In this document: piece by piece, positions 44,475 to 55,312 of the stretch
Numbering within the stretch: position 1 is the stretch's first letter
How the letters are laid out: each line of letters opens with the position of its first letter
From: Malachius bipustulatus
Taxonomy: Eukaryota > Arthropoda > Insecta > Coleoptera > Melyridae
Length of the DNA: 64,000 bases
Assembly: GCA_910589415.1 (NCBI GenBank)
Contig: OU342630.1
Span: 42,998,012-43,062,011, forward strand
Direction of reading: 5' to 3'
Notes under the pieces: generated by a model
Database searches by the model: none
The model's input: only the letters and a program-made list of their open reading frames with translations
What the model was told of the DNA's origin: nothing
Translations under genes and position numbers: made by a program

Positions 44475-44726
44475 TGTTATGGTTTCTTCTTAGTGGACTG
44501 TATCTTTTTAAAATGACTACACAAGCAGTAATTTGAATAGTATTTCTTTTTATTGACATAAATTGAATTTCTTTTGTATGTGTCACACTAGCCATCTACG
44601 TAATATTGCTCGATCTAGGGAAAACAACCCTTCACACATTGTTGTCAAACAGTAGCGAAAATGTCGAGCTTATAAACAATTATAAATAAAATAACATTCT
44701 TATAAAATAACATTCTTGCCCTAACA
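44475..44726 (-). repeat. 5' LTR of the BEL/Pao element
   Basis: 252 bp, identical to the 3' LTR. As the upstream LTR of a minus-strand element it should carry the promoter. A TATAAAATAA run (TATA-like on the plus strand) is present, but no clear minus-strand core promoter was identified. Confidence 0.93.
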
Positions 44727-45063
44727 ACAATTGTTTTATCTATTGGATTTATTTTTTCCGAATTTTGCTTTGTTTTTGAAATAAAAAATTGACTCAACTT
44801 AATTGCTTATTCCTAGACAAACCAAGGAACATGGAGAAAAAAAAATTCCTTAGCTTAGATGTTATGATATGTACTTAATTTAGTGTTTATTTGTTGTTGT
44901 TGTTACGTTTTACTGATAAAAAAAATATTACAAAAAATGATAACTTCCAAAAGAAAATTTCCCCATGTTTCTTGACTAGTCCAGGAATATGTAATTAAGT
45001 GGATTTTATTTCTTACCTCAAAAACACAGCAAGATACAACAAAATCTAATAAACAAAAAAGTT

Positions 45064-45131
45064 GTAATTGTAGTTGCTTAATCTGACAATAAAATTAAAA
45101 AAATATATAAAATGCCATTGACGTACGTGTT
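45064..45131. repeat. Right arm of the fold-back split by the BEL element
   Basis: Complement of 38313-38384, including GCCATTGACGTACGT. See that entry. The plus-strand sequence continues with a GATATAGGGTGTCAAAG motif, like the inner CAGGGTGTC motifs of other fold-backs here. Confidence 0.65.
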
Positions 45132-45537
45132 CCTAATCCTGAAGTGTCTGGTTTTCAAGATATAGGGTGTCAAAGTTATTAAAAAAATTGTTTTTTATTT
45201 ATATCTAAATGATCCTTTTGCAAATTTTGTTGAAATCTAGCGGGGTTGTTCATTTTAATAAGACGGTAAGTTGCCACTAACTAAGAGATAATTATAAGTT
45301 CTAGTGGCGTCTCGGGGAGTAGTCTCGCGAACAATATTGACAAAAAAATGTACGCTACTGAGTTTTTTTTTTTTAATTTTAAATTTATTTCAAATCAAGT
45401 CGGCGAGCAGACTCTGAGTTTGTGATATGTTCTCTATCTTCTTCATTGACTTGTTTTTGTACAACTCTATGCTATGCCGCTTGTGGCATAAAGTGTGTTC
45501 TATTATAATAGTGACCAAGGCACTACTTGCTATGGGT

Positions 45538-46302
45538 GAGTTGGGTGTTTCATAATTTGTGCGCAGAACTTCAGGATGTGATACCTCGTCCAAAATTTTG
45601 AAAAAAAGTTCCCATCAACATGGGTCCGTAAACGAACCATTTTCGAGATACAGGGTGTCGAAAAAATAAATTATTTCCAGTTTTTGACGATATATTAGGA
45701 ACTGTTTGAGATACAGAACCCAGCTTTTGTACACATCTTGTCATTAACATTATCTACGGTAAGAGGGCAAATAGAAGAATTATGCGGCAGTGAAACAAAT
45801 CATAAAAAAAATTATGAAAAACAAGTGCATGATGTTTTTGTTCACAACATAACATGTTGCCACTTTTATGTTTTCATCATAAAATGATGTATTTCTCGAA
45901 AACAGTTCACATTAGAGTATTTGACCAAGAGTAGGTAGAAAACAATTTTTATGTAGAAAACATTCAGAGTTTAAAATGTGCCTCGACAATGCCAATTTTT
46001 GCAGTGTCGTAGAAATTTGGGGCAAAAAAATTTCAAGCAACCCCAAAATCTCCGCCACTGCCGAATGAAATAAATTTAATCGGAGCTCAAAAAGTAAATA
46101 GTATTAATGGTAAGATGTGTACATAAATTCAGTTTTATATCTGAAAGCGTTACAGAGAAATCGTCAGAAAACTGAACAAAATATATTTTCTTGACACTCT
46201 GCATCTCGAAAATTGCGAACGTTAATAGGGACTTTTATTCATATTTTTAAACAAGCAATCACATCCTGGAATCCTGCGCACATATTATGAATCAGCCTGT
46301 AT
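45538..46302. mobile_element. Diverged fold-back element (~765 bp)
   Basis: The left arm has TTCATAATTTGTGCGCAGAA, AGGATGTGAT, TTTTCGAGATACAGGGTGTC and TGTACACATCTTG. The right arm has the complements of TTCATAATATGTGCGCAGGA, AGGATGTGAT, TTTTCGAGATGCAGAGTGTC and TGTACACATCTTAC. Order and spacing agree and the arms differ by scattered substitutions, so the element is older than the other fold-backs. The minus-strand ORF at 45390-45593 only touches its left edge. Confidence 0.65.
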
Positions 46303-46364
46303 TTATTACTTACTGGTATGTAATGAATTTTTTTAGGTGATTTCTCAGGTAGGATATAGTTTGT

Positions 46365-46517
46365 CAATTATTTATTTACGGGTTAAGGTAATCAGGGTGT
46401 ACTTATACAAGTACAAACTGTCCTTCGCCTTTTTGCCCTTACAATAATTTAACTTACGATAACTTTTGGTAGTTTTGTTTTATATATTATTTGTATTTGA
46501 AGTGAGAGAATAAAGTC

Positions 46518-46560
<43 letters not shown>
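46365..46560 (+). repeat. Probable non-LTR 3' end with (TTA)n tail
   Basis: GAGAGAATAAAGTC leads directly into a (TTA)n run at about 46518-46560. An AATAAA followed by a trinucleotide tail is the same arrangement as the non-LTR ends at 9960 and 28050. Upstream sequence has no coding motifs, so at most a short 3' UTR remains. Confidence 0.45.
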
Positions 46561-46565
<5 letters not shown>

Positions 46566-47690
46566 AATTCCACATAATGTGAATTTTGTTAAATTTATGT
46601 TCTCATTCCTAAGTGATAAAATTTTACATCATTTCTAGAAGTGCGAGTTAGTGAGTCATTTAAAATTGAAGTTCCTTTATTATTCGTTCTCAGCGCTGTC
46701 ATATAAGAACCAAAGGCAGAATTTCGTCTACAACATGCCATGTTAATAACTTTAGAGAAGTTTCTTATCGGAAATATTTTGTATGCGGAGTCTCGCTGGG
46801 CTTTGAAAATTGACTCTCTGATGTCTTCGCTTCATCTATCAAACTTTAGAATTCCCCCGAACCGCCTTATTAGGTAGTTTACTACATACATATAAAGCTT
46901 TCCTAACTCCCATTTCCCAGGAAATCATATTCTTCAAGAAAGAAAATCTTTTACAAAATATAAACTCAGGGTGTAATGTAAAATTCTTCTCGACCTGATA
47001 AACTCAATCGACAAAAGAAAAGAAAAAAAATGAAACGTGTTGCAAAAGAGGATCTCGCAGTTAGTGAGAATAGAACGGAACTGAACGAATCTAATCGTAA
47101 ATCCAAACGATTTCTCCATTTTTCGCTCCGTCAGCTGCTAGCAGCAGCGTATGAATATGGCTGATTATTATTTTTGTTTTTGATTGCAGAGTAGGGAGGA
47201 CGAGGAATTCGAATCATGAGAAAAATCTCGAATTTCGTTCAAAGGTTGCGTCTTACGTACAGGATTATCTTATAGCAATCATATTTATCTCTGTTCCGAA
47301 TGCTAGGAATTTAAACATGCATGTATTATATATAGTATGTGAATAATATACTTACCTACATCATTTTATTATAAACCTTTACCCTAAAAGATTCTGTTCT
47401 TTTTTTTAATTAAAAATCAGAAACATTTATATAATTCCTTTGAGGAGTTTAAAAAAATAGGTACAGACGTAGGTATATTAGTTTAAAATTGATACATAAA
47501 CGTTGAAATCCGTTAATAATTAAGTTGAAAGAGACATTATATAAAAACAATGATCCTTGATAAAGCAACTTACTAGGTATTTTCACATTTTTCCAACTTG
47601 AATGAACTCGTTCTGAATTTCTAGTTGTAATCCTTTAATTAAAATTCCATTATCCAGGATAACTTCCAGTGAATTACAAATGAAAAAGAA
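46561..47690. other. Non-coding stretch
   Basis: AT-rich, without a supportable gene. Short ORFs have no context. No paired repeats were noticed. Confidence 0.35.
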
Positions 47691-47696
47691 TGAACG

Positions 47697-48044
47697 TTGG
47701 AAGTCATTCGCGCTTTCCCTTACTTTATGACTAAATCTAAGAAGCTGGTCATTCCACGAATCTTCGTAGACATTCTCCAGTTAATTGCTGACTTATCACG
47801 GGCTGTTTTTGTCCTAAATTCATTACTTATTTTCGCTGGAATGGAAGATTTGACGGTAAACATAGAGTGGGACGGACACAACGAACTCAGGTTCCCGATC
47901 CGCTCCGACACGCTCTTGGAAATTGTTCGCCAATTGTGCCTTGGCCTGCCGGTGAAACTAATTGAATTTTCCGATACGGATTCCATAAATACTTTGTCGC
48001 TTTCCGCGTTAATTTTACTCGACGATTGCGAGGTGAAGTATTAA
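47697..48044. other. Coding-like segment of uncertain strand
   Basis: A 350-base segment with higher G+C than its surroundings is open on both strands. The plus frame includes MEDLTVNIEWDGHNELRFPI. The minus frame (47986-47720) includes RPRHNWRTISKSVSERIGNL and runs straight into a donor-like AAA/GTAAGG at about 47721. The minus-strand donor slightly favours an exon on that strand, but no acceptor keeps the frame open upstream. The product is not recognised on either strand. Confidence 0.25.
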
Positions 48045-48343
48045 TCTCATTTGTGCAAAATTTTAAACGATTACGTCTCTTTGAGAGAACAAGAAGTGGC
48101 AAGAGGAAAGTGCTCTCTTTATTTTATTGGACTATTTGTCGGGAGGTAGACAAAATCTGAAACTTTAAACAAAATAGTTAACTGGTTTTCCACCACTTGA
48201 ATCTTTAAGCATTTGAAATGTTTTATGTCTTTCAGTAGAAATTAATTTTCCTCTCGGATATTTTGTGAAAATAAGAAAAAAAAATCAAAATAGTAACTGA
48301 ATATAATGCAATCCTTTTTAATAATAGACATGAAGGGCTTTAT

Positions 48344-49225
48344 ACTGGGTTATTCACGGTATACGCCACGGAAGTTTATGGCCGTGTCTTTGGATTTTTG
48401 AATCTTTTTATTTTTGGAGTGGATAGAGACCTGGCAGAGGTACGCTTTAAAATTATATTCATAATGTACAGGCTGTTCCAAAAGCATGAAACATATCAAA
48501 GTTATGTTTTTTTAAATGGAATGCTCCTATGTTATTGCATTTTTGGATTGCCTGAGAAGACAAAAGAAGATTGGCTTTTACAGTTGGTGTTTAAATTCAG
48601 AAGTTTGTGAGTTATAAACAAGTGAAAATCATCATTTTTCAAGTTCAAGGCCCTGTACAAGGAAAACGGCTTAAGATAGATAAAAACGGCTTACATGTCC
48701 CTATTTTAACGTTTCATGTACTATCCTATGATGTGGATGAAATGTTTATACAGGGTGATAAAAAATTTGAAAAATTCTGAGATTTCTCCACGCGTCGACA
48801 AATAAAAAAATCAAAGAAAGTACAAATGTTTTTATACCATAGGATAGTACATGAAAAGTTAAAATAGGAACATGTAAGCCTTTTTTCTCTATCTTGAACC
48901 GTTTTCGTTGTACAGGGCCTTGAACTTGAAAAATGACGATTTTCACTTGTTTATAACTCAAAAACTTTTGAATTTAAACACCAACTGTAAAAACCAACCT
49001 TATTTTCTCTTCTCAGACAATCTAAAAATGCAATAACATAGGAGCATTCCATTTAAAAAAACATATCTTTGATATGTTTCATGCTTTTGGGACACCCTGT
49101 ACATTATGAATATAATTTTAAAACGTACCTCTGCCGGGTCTCTATCCACTCCAAAAATAAAAAGATCCTAAAATCCAGAGACACGGCCATAATCTTCCGT
49201 GGCGTATACCGTGAATTACCCTGTA
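48344..49225. mobile_element. Fold-back MITE family A, copy 1 (882 bp)
   Basis: The termini are CTGGGTTATTCACGGTATAC (left) and, inverted, CAGGGTAATTCACGGTATAC (right), flanked by TA. The arms are about 390 bases each around a ~105-base loop that itself contains TACAGGGTGATAAAAAATTT. The small ORFs are symmetric by-products and not genes. Confidence 0.85.
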
Positions 49226-49753
49226 GAGAATTAGTTTTTACAATTAGATTTTATTATGTTCAAACGGCATGGATACATTATTTCTGTTCAAATAAACCTG
49301 GGATCATAAGTAAAATGTGAGTTTAGAAATTAAACAATGTTTCCATGGTTTCCATGCTTTCATCAAAGATGACAGTCTATTTTATTTGTCAAGAAATTCA
49401 AAGTTCAAACAATAAAAATTACATTTCATATTTTTAAGTTGATTATTTATTACGACCTTTATAAAATTTTATAAAATATCTTGCTTTCGGGTGTTAGCTC
49501 ATTCATTCACTGGGGATCGGCGCTTCACGTCACTTCACCGTTTCACTTGTTTTTCATAAATTTATCTAAGTATATTTTAACAATCATATTCAATAACGCC
49601 ACCCTTTCACTTTGAAAAGGCTTTAATTTATCTGTTCGTGTCGTTTTTGTGGATTTTAAAGAATTTTGGATTGGTCAATTATTTATCCTTTGAGCCACGG
49701 GTCCAGTCTCTTCTTTTACATCTCGCCCAATGTTTTATTTTGTCTTGATATTA
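49226..49753. other. Spacer between two copies of fold-back family A
   Basis: Unique AT-rich sequence with no gene recognised. It does not resemble the two flanking elements. Confidence 0.5.
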
Positions 49754-50631
49754 TACAGGGTTATTCACGGTATACGCCACGGAAGTTTATGGCCGTGTCT
49801 CTGGATTTAAGGATCTTTTTATTTTTGGAGTGGATAGGGATCCGGCAGAGGTACGTTTTAAAATTATATTCATAATGTACAGGGTGTCTCAAAAGCATGA
49901 AACATATCAAAGTTATGTTTTTTTAAATGGAATGCCCCTATGTTATTGCATTTTTAGATTGTCTGAGAAGAGAAAATAAGATTGGCTTTTACAGTTGGTG
50001 CTTAAATTCAGAAGTTTTTGAGTTATAAACAAGTGAAAATCGTCATTTTTCAAGTTCAAGGCCCTGTACAACGAAAACGGCTTAAGATAGAGAAAAACGG
50101 CTTACATGTCCCTATTTTAACTTTTCATGTACTATCCTACGATGTAGATGAAATGTTTATACAGAGTGATAAAAAATTTGAAAAATTCTGAGATTTCTCC
50201 ACGCGTCGCCCAATAAAAAAAATCAAAGAAAGCACAAATGTTTCTATATCATAGGATAGTACATAAAAAGTTAAAATAGGGACATGTAAGCCGGTTGTCT
50301 CTATCTTTAACCGTTTTCGTTGTACTTGAACTTGAAAAATGACGATTTTCACTTGTTTATAACTCAAAAACGTCTGAATTCAAACACCAACTGTAAAAGC
50401 CAATCTTATTTTCTCTTCTCAGACAATCTAAAAATGCAATAACATAGGAATATTCCATTTAAAAAAACATAACTTTGATATGTTTCATGATTTTGGGACA
50501 CCCTGTACATTATGAATATAATTTTAAAACGTACCTCTGCCGGGTCTCCATCCGCTACAAAAATAAAATGATCCTAAAATCCAGAGACACGGCCATAAAC
50601 TGCCGTGGCGTATACCGTGAATAACCCTGTA
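49754..50631. mobile_element. Fold-back MITE family A, copy 2 (878 bp)
   Basis: Near-identical to 48344-49225 and in the same orientation. The ends are TACAGGGTTATTCACGGTAT and its complement. It lacks a few bases in the right arm, where GTACAGGGCCTTGAAC is reduced to GTACTTGAAC. It is flanked by TA and has no coding capacity. Confidence 0.85.
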
Positions 50632-50636
50632 TGTAT

Positions 50637-50830
50637 GCTTACCTCCTTTTTTGCCTTGAGACTGCGAATCTTGTAAACTGACGAAGGTCCTGAGGATGGG
50701 CTAGCACCCGAAACCGGTCGACGAGATATTTTATAAATTTTAACCAAATACCTACCCATTGACCCACTGATGTTATTTGCTTTATTATTCAAATCGTTGT
50801 TTATCTTTCTCACCATTGAGATCTCTGATC
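50637..50830 (+). mobile_element. Solo Penelope-type pseudo-LTR (second family)
   Basis: Shares the layout, but not the exact sequence, of the 37610-37732 repeat: CCTGAGGATGGG...CACCCGAAACCGGT, then a spacer, then CTACCCATTGACCCACTGAT, corresponding to ATACCCATTGACCTACAATC. It starts a few bases after the 49754-50631 fold-back. No reverse transcriptase is nearby, so it is an isolated terminal repeat. The limits are approximate. Confidence 0.6.
50687..50722 (+). ncRNA. Second hammerhead-ribozyme fold
   Basis: GTC (stem I, short), CTGAGGA (core matching CUGANGA), GGG/CCC stem II with loop CTAGCA, GAAA, palindromic ACCGGT as stem III, C at the cleavage position, then GAC pairing with GTC. Predicted cleavage is after 50719. 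As in the copy at 37603, one extra T separates core and stem II. Independent conservation of every core base in a diverged repeat supports function in the family. Confidence 0.65.
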
Positions 50831-50839
50831 TCACTGGTA

Positions 50840-51780
50840 ACTTGGTAACTGGGTAACTTAATTAGAGAAAAGCTGCAGTATTTAATACTCGTCGAGAATC
50901 CGAAACGAAATTTAAGCTCAACCGTTGCTGAAATATGTTTATTGAAAAACAGAAAATTCCAGATTTCTTATTTTAGGCAATGTATTTTATTTATTAATGG
51001 AAATTATTATTATTATTTTGCTTAATCGGCTTGAAAATTTCCTGTAATTATTCCTATCTAAACTTTCACAAAATAATTAATCTATTTTCCAGAATAACAA
51101 ATAGTTGGCTAGAAAAAAAGCTTGATTTTCCAGTAAGTTTGAAATTATGAAACTTTTCTATAATTTCCAAAGAAAGATTTCTATAATTTAACCGAGCTTG
51201 TACCTCTCCTAGTTCTCAACAATTCAATGCGATGAAAAACGATATGTAAAAAGGCGACTTCCCATGGCAACGGACTTGGCAAGTCTGGCTTGTGACTTGT
51301 GGAAGCCGCCGAACAGTTTGCTTGATATGGCAGACTGATGTGTTGATATTACAGCAAAATGTCGATGTCTTTGTTCACAGCAGATTATCTGAGGTTAGAG
51401 TAGTTAGATATAAAATTATTGTAAATACTATGCAAGCTAATCTGTCAATATCGCAGGTACTCTATCAGAGGTTGATTTGTTCAGAGAACTTCATAAATAT
51501 CAACATCCGATAATCCACAAAAATAACTAGAATCACATTCTATACAGATACAGTTCTTTACTAATGTAATGTAACCATGACTTCCAGAAAAAACAGAAAT
51601 ATTGCATTAGTCTACCTAATGTCCATCGGCGAACCTGGGAATCAACATCCACTGCTGTCCTTGAGCAAGATAAATGATGCTGTAATATTTTTTTGCATTG
51701 ATGTTAAGTGAGCAAAAAAAAAAAACAAAACTTCGGATCGTTAGTAACCCTTGTATTGTATTGCATTTTAATTATTGAGG
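50840..51780. other. Non-coding stretch
   Basis: No supportable gene. AT-rich until the decayed R1-like element begins near 51790. Confidence 0.35.
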
Positions 51781-51789
51781 GTGATTGAG

Positions 51790-53620
51790 TCACTGCGACC
51801 TAAGAGATCTATTATGTTTTTTTTACTATGCTTCCCCTGGTATGGAATCCTATTAATGAAACACCCTCTCCAAGTCCGTTTTCTTGAGCAACTTGAGGAT
51901 TTTGAGAGGATCAAGGACGGGGAATTCCCCTGCTTTCAGCTAATGTTGACCAAGAGCGATTCTTCTTTTGAGTTCTAATGCGTCGCAGTTTAGCAGCAGG
52001 TGACGAGGTGTCCCCTTCCCCTTTTTGCAAAATCTGCTGACGTCGTTCTCTTCTATGCCTAACTTCCTCTAGTGGTCTTACATCTTAGAATGTCCCGTAG
52101 GAATCCGATCAATGTTCTGAGACGTTCCTTACTGAGGTTGAGCAGTATCTTCGACCTCTTTCGATTGAAGTTCTCGATGAACTCTTTGGCTTGTCTCAAC
52201 CCCGAGAGGTTCCTTCAATGGATTTCTCTCAACTTTTCTCCTTTCTTTCGGAACCTTGAAATGTGTCTTTGAAGCCACAGAATGTTTCTCGTCCTATAAA
52301 GGATGTTGATGCTCCTTTTCTTGCCAATGAGTGGACACGTTCATTTCTCTCAATCCCAGTAGGACTTGATATCCATTAGAGGTAATTTTAATTTTTCTTG
52401 CCTGCTTCGTTGAGTTATTCTAGGCACTCCCAAGCCATTTTGAAGCTGATTTTCGAAGAGTTCAGCGTCTTCATGGTTGCTTGACTATCCGTCATTAATT
52501 CAATTTCTCTGTTTTCGTAGTTTCTGTAGAGGTTTATTTAGACACACACTTCTTTTGGGTTTGGAGTACTTGCTGCGCAGCCCATAGACTCCTGCCCCGG
52601 TTTCCTCGCTTTTTTTGGACCTGTCTATGCACTATTTAATCGTACCTTCTTTGAGAGTGAAATTGTGCCAGTGCCCTTTCCTAGACAGTTCCGTGATAAA
52701 GTTCCTCTCGAAGCCACTGAAGGGTTTATCTTTGATGGTTTGATGTCCAATTCTGATTCTTTTCTTGACATTCGAAGGAAAGTTTCTGCGGCTCTTCTTT
52801 CGATACCAAACGTAGTGGTGTCAAATCAAAGATTACTTCCAACGCCACTGCGTTGGAAGTCCTGTAAATAAGGGGTACCTATCAATGAATAAACCCTCCG
52901 ATAATTGCAAATACCAGTTGGACAACTTATCATTGCCCTGGATCTTGTCGAGTATTTTCCTTGCTATTACTAGCTTGGTCCTGTGGTACCACGCAAACGT
53001 ATGCGATGGTAGGCCTAGTACGACATACATCTAGCACAGAATAGATGGGTTACATGATGGGTTACATGAATAGATGGGTACTGCCCGCCATTCTTCTGCA
53101 CACCATGACTACAGTTGTGGCTTTACTAAGGTACCTACTGGTTTATTCAAGTATTGGTTACACAGTAGTTTTTGTATAGATTTCCTCCTAGAAATTTAAT
53201 TTCTTTCTTACATTCTAAATCAACGCCTAAGCAGATGGTCTTGATTTCGGAAAGTTTGATCATTCTTGTGAATGGTACAATTCTTCTATTTGTGAGGCAT
53301 TTAGTCACACTTGCTGGCACAATTTCTAGGTTATTTCCAGTCCTCTCTGTATAATGTCACTGAGTGTCCCTTAAAATTTTTCTTTGGTCATCATGACGAT
53401 ATCATCAGCACACCCAGTGCAGGTAATCCCGATGAGCTCATCTACGACCAGACTCCACAAAAGGGGGAGTAACACTCCACCTTTTGGACATCCTTTAGTT
53501 GTGTGGTGTTCTTGTCCACGTTGTTTTGAACTATTCTCGTAGATAGCAGGTTCTGAATCCATTGGATATTGTGTTGTCTACTCTTCTTTCAGCTAAGGCT
53601 TTCTTGGCAGCATCGTGCTT
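51790..53620 (-). pseudogene. Decayed R1-like non-LTR retrotransposon
   Basis: Minus-strand translation with many stops and shifts gives, in order: TTKGCPKGGVLLPLLWSLVV and TGCADDIVMM (reverse transcriptase; catalytic FADD/YADD here CADD); KTICLGVDLECKKEIKFLGG (the end of the RT region); GHWHNFTLKEG and LMTDSQATMKTLNSSKISFK (RNase H); then FLRDILRCKTT. RT followed by RNase H in this form fits the R1/I group. No intact ORF is left. The short plus-strand ORFs in this interval are shadows. Confidence 0.7.
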
Positions 53621-54245
53621 TGTATTGTCGAATACTGCTTCTATATAATGATTGCGTAGATGGCGATTACCTTTTACTCCAGAGTGTCCTGAATTTTTTC
53701 AGTCAGCTCCTACTGGGCGGTCTCTGCAACCTGCCTGCCCTATACACGTGCTGATTTGGGTGAAGTGGTATCGTGCTCAATGTTTCCGTTCTTTTGTAGT
53801 TGTTGTCGACAACTTTCTCCATTAGTTAACCTTCTGAGGGGGTTGAAGTTTAAGGGTGATTGCGAAACAAACGACAATTTAAAAATAAGTCTGACGGGTT
53901 TTTGGACTTGTCTCAAAAGTAGCTCATTTTTCTTCCATTGAATTTCTTATTTATGTCTGAGAATTTTAGGCTCACTTGGGTGAATAGTTGAAAGTTACTT
54001 TCGGAATAGAAGTAGTTTAATTGATAGAATTTCGTGTTTTCCAATTATTGAAAGTTATATCCAGCGATATTGTAGCGGCGTTCCAAAATTTTAAAATCAA
54101 TAAACGACATGTTGCAATTTTTCAGCAAACAAGAAATATCATAAAATCAAATTTGTAATCGGGAGTTCATATGGACGCACCTAATACTAGAGAAAAAGTA
54201 GAAATTGATCGAAATGTCATGGGGTATGATTCTACAGAATCATAG

Positions 54246-54247
54246 AT

Positions 54248-54278
<31 letters not shown>

Positions 54279-54708
54279 ATGACTCGTCGTTGCGATAGTA
54301 ATCCTGCTCAGTACGAGAGGAACCGCAGGTTCGGACATTTGGTTCACGCACTCGCTCGAGCGGGCTACCAAAAAAAAACAGAACGAGGTGGTGGGAAGCT
54401 ACCATCCGTGAGATTATGCCTGAACGCATCTAAGGCCGTAAGCTTTCTAGCAAAGGTGGCAACGATACTTCTAGGAGTTCCATGGGTCGAAAGGCTCAAA
54501 ACAATGTGACTTTACTAGGCGGTCGGCTTTCGGGTCGATCGTCGCACGAGCTCTTGCTACGTCCGACCAGAACTTCAAACGATGTCCATAAGTTTCGATG
54601 TCGGAACTCGGAATTGTTTGCAGACGACTTACGTATATGGCAGGGTGTTGTGCTCGGTAGAGCAGTTTCCACGCTGCGATTTGTTGAGACTCAGCGCTAA
54701 GCTTCAGA
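54246..54708 (+). rRNA. 28S rRNA 3' fragment (pseudogene)
   Basis: It opens GATCGTCGTGAGACAGGTTA, contains the sarcin-ricin loop AGTACGAGAGGAACC at 54314-54328, then GCTACCATCCGTGAGATTAT and GGTAGAGCAGTTTCCACGCT, and ends near ACTCAGCGCTAAGC. This is the last ~460 bases of large-subunit rRNA. Substitutions and an A-rich insertion near 54371 show decay, and the upstream 28S sequence is absent. Sequence before and after is not rDNA, so this is a dispersed fragment and not part of an array. ORFs on it are spurious. Confidence 0.9.
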
Positions 54709-54719
54709 CATTCCCGAGA

Positions 54720-55205
54720 AGTTACATTTTTGACAATTGTTTTTCATCGTGCCAGCATCAGTGGCTTCATTCATCCTGATGAAGCTACAAATCATTTTTT
54801 ATTACAGAAACAATTGTTTTAATATTGTAACATTATGAAAGTTTTCAAAAAGACATAATATTATTAGGGACGTGTTTGATGAAAAACCACTGACATCCTC
54901 GATATACTAACTGAGTGAGCATTATGATAGAAGAAGCGTTAAGCGACAATAAAGGTTCAAGCTTGAAAGAAGAATAAATTATTTTGCCTTACATGCGAAA
55001 TATCTGCAATTATTAGGGAAGCACATTTTCAAATTCTCATTAGAATAATGTGAATTAATTTGCTGCATGTACTATCTGATAAAGTTTTTTGACAACTCAG
55101 ATTACTTGCTTTGGCGTACCTACTATAGAAGAAATGCAAGACAAGAAACAGCCAGGCGAAATGCGAGAGAGAATTCATCTAGCATTCCAGAACCCTCAAA
55201 GAGAG
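54720..55205. other. Spacer between the 28S fragment and the R2-like element
   Basis: No gene is seen. The R2-like element's 3' end (minus strand) lies at about 55209, so its 3' end points towards the 28S fragment. Confidence 0.45.
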
Positions 55206-55312
55206 AGAAATACTTTATTTAAAGTTGTGCTGCCTGTCTGTGACAGGTTGCTTTTATACACAGCATAACAATCAATCATAAAAAGACAATAACATAAAAA
55301 TTTTAACAATAA

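Larger units (their letters stand above)
38385..44726 (-). mobile_element. BEL/Pao LTR retrotransposon, 6.3 kb
   Basis: Two 252-bp LTRs (38385-38636 and 44475-44726) are identical by eye and begin TG and end CA. They are flanked by the 5-bp duplication ACAAT at 38380-38384 and 44727-44731. The element reads on the minus strand: 5' LTR at the right, primer-binding site, gag-pol. Identical LTRs imply a recent insertion. The polyprotein is broken into two frames near 40760, so this copy should not make a complete product unless the break is an assembly error. Confidence 0.93.

Noticed and set aside
48398..50834. Several short ORFs, including two pairs beginning MSYKQVKIVIFQVQ
   Set aside because: They are repeated because the fold-back elements are repeated and palindromic. 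There are no domains and they overlap on both strands.
54252..54779. Three overlapping plus-strand ORFs
   Set aside because: They lie on the 28S rRNA fragment and have no protein meaning.
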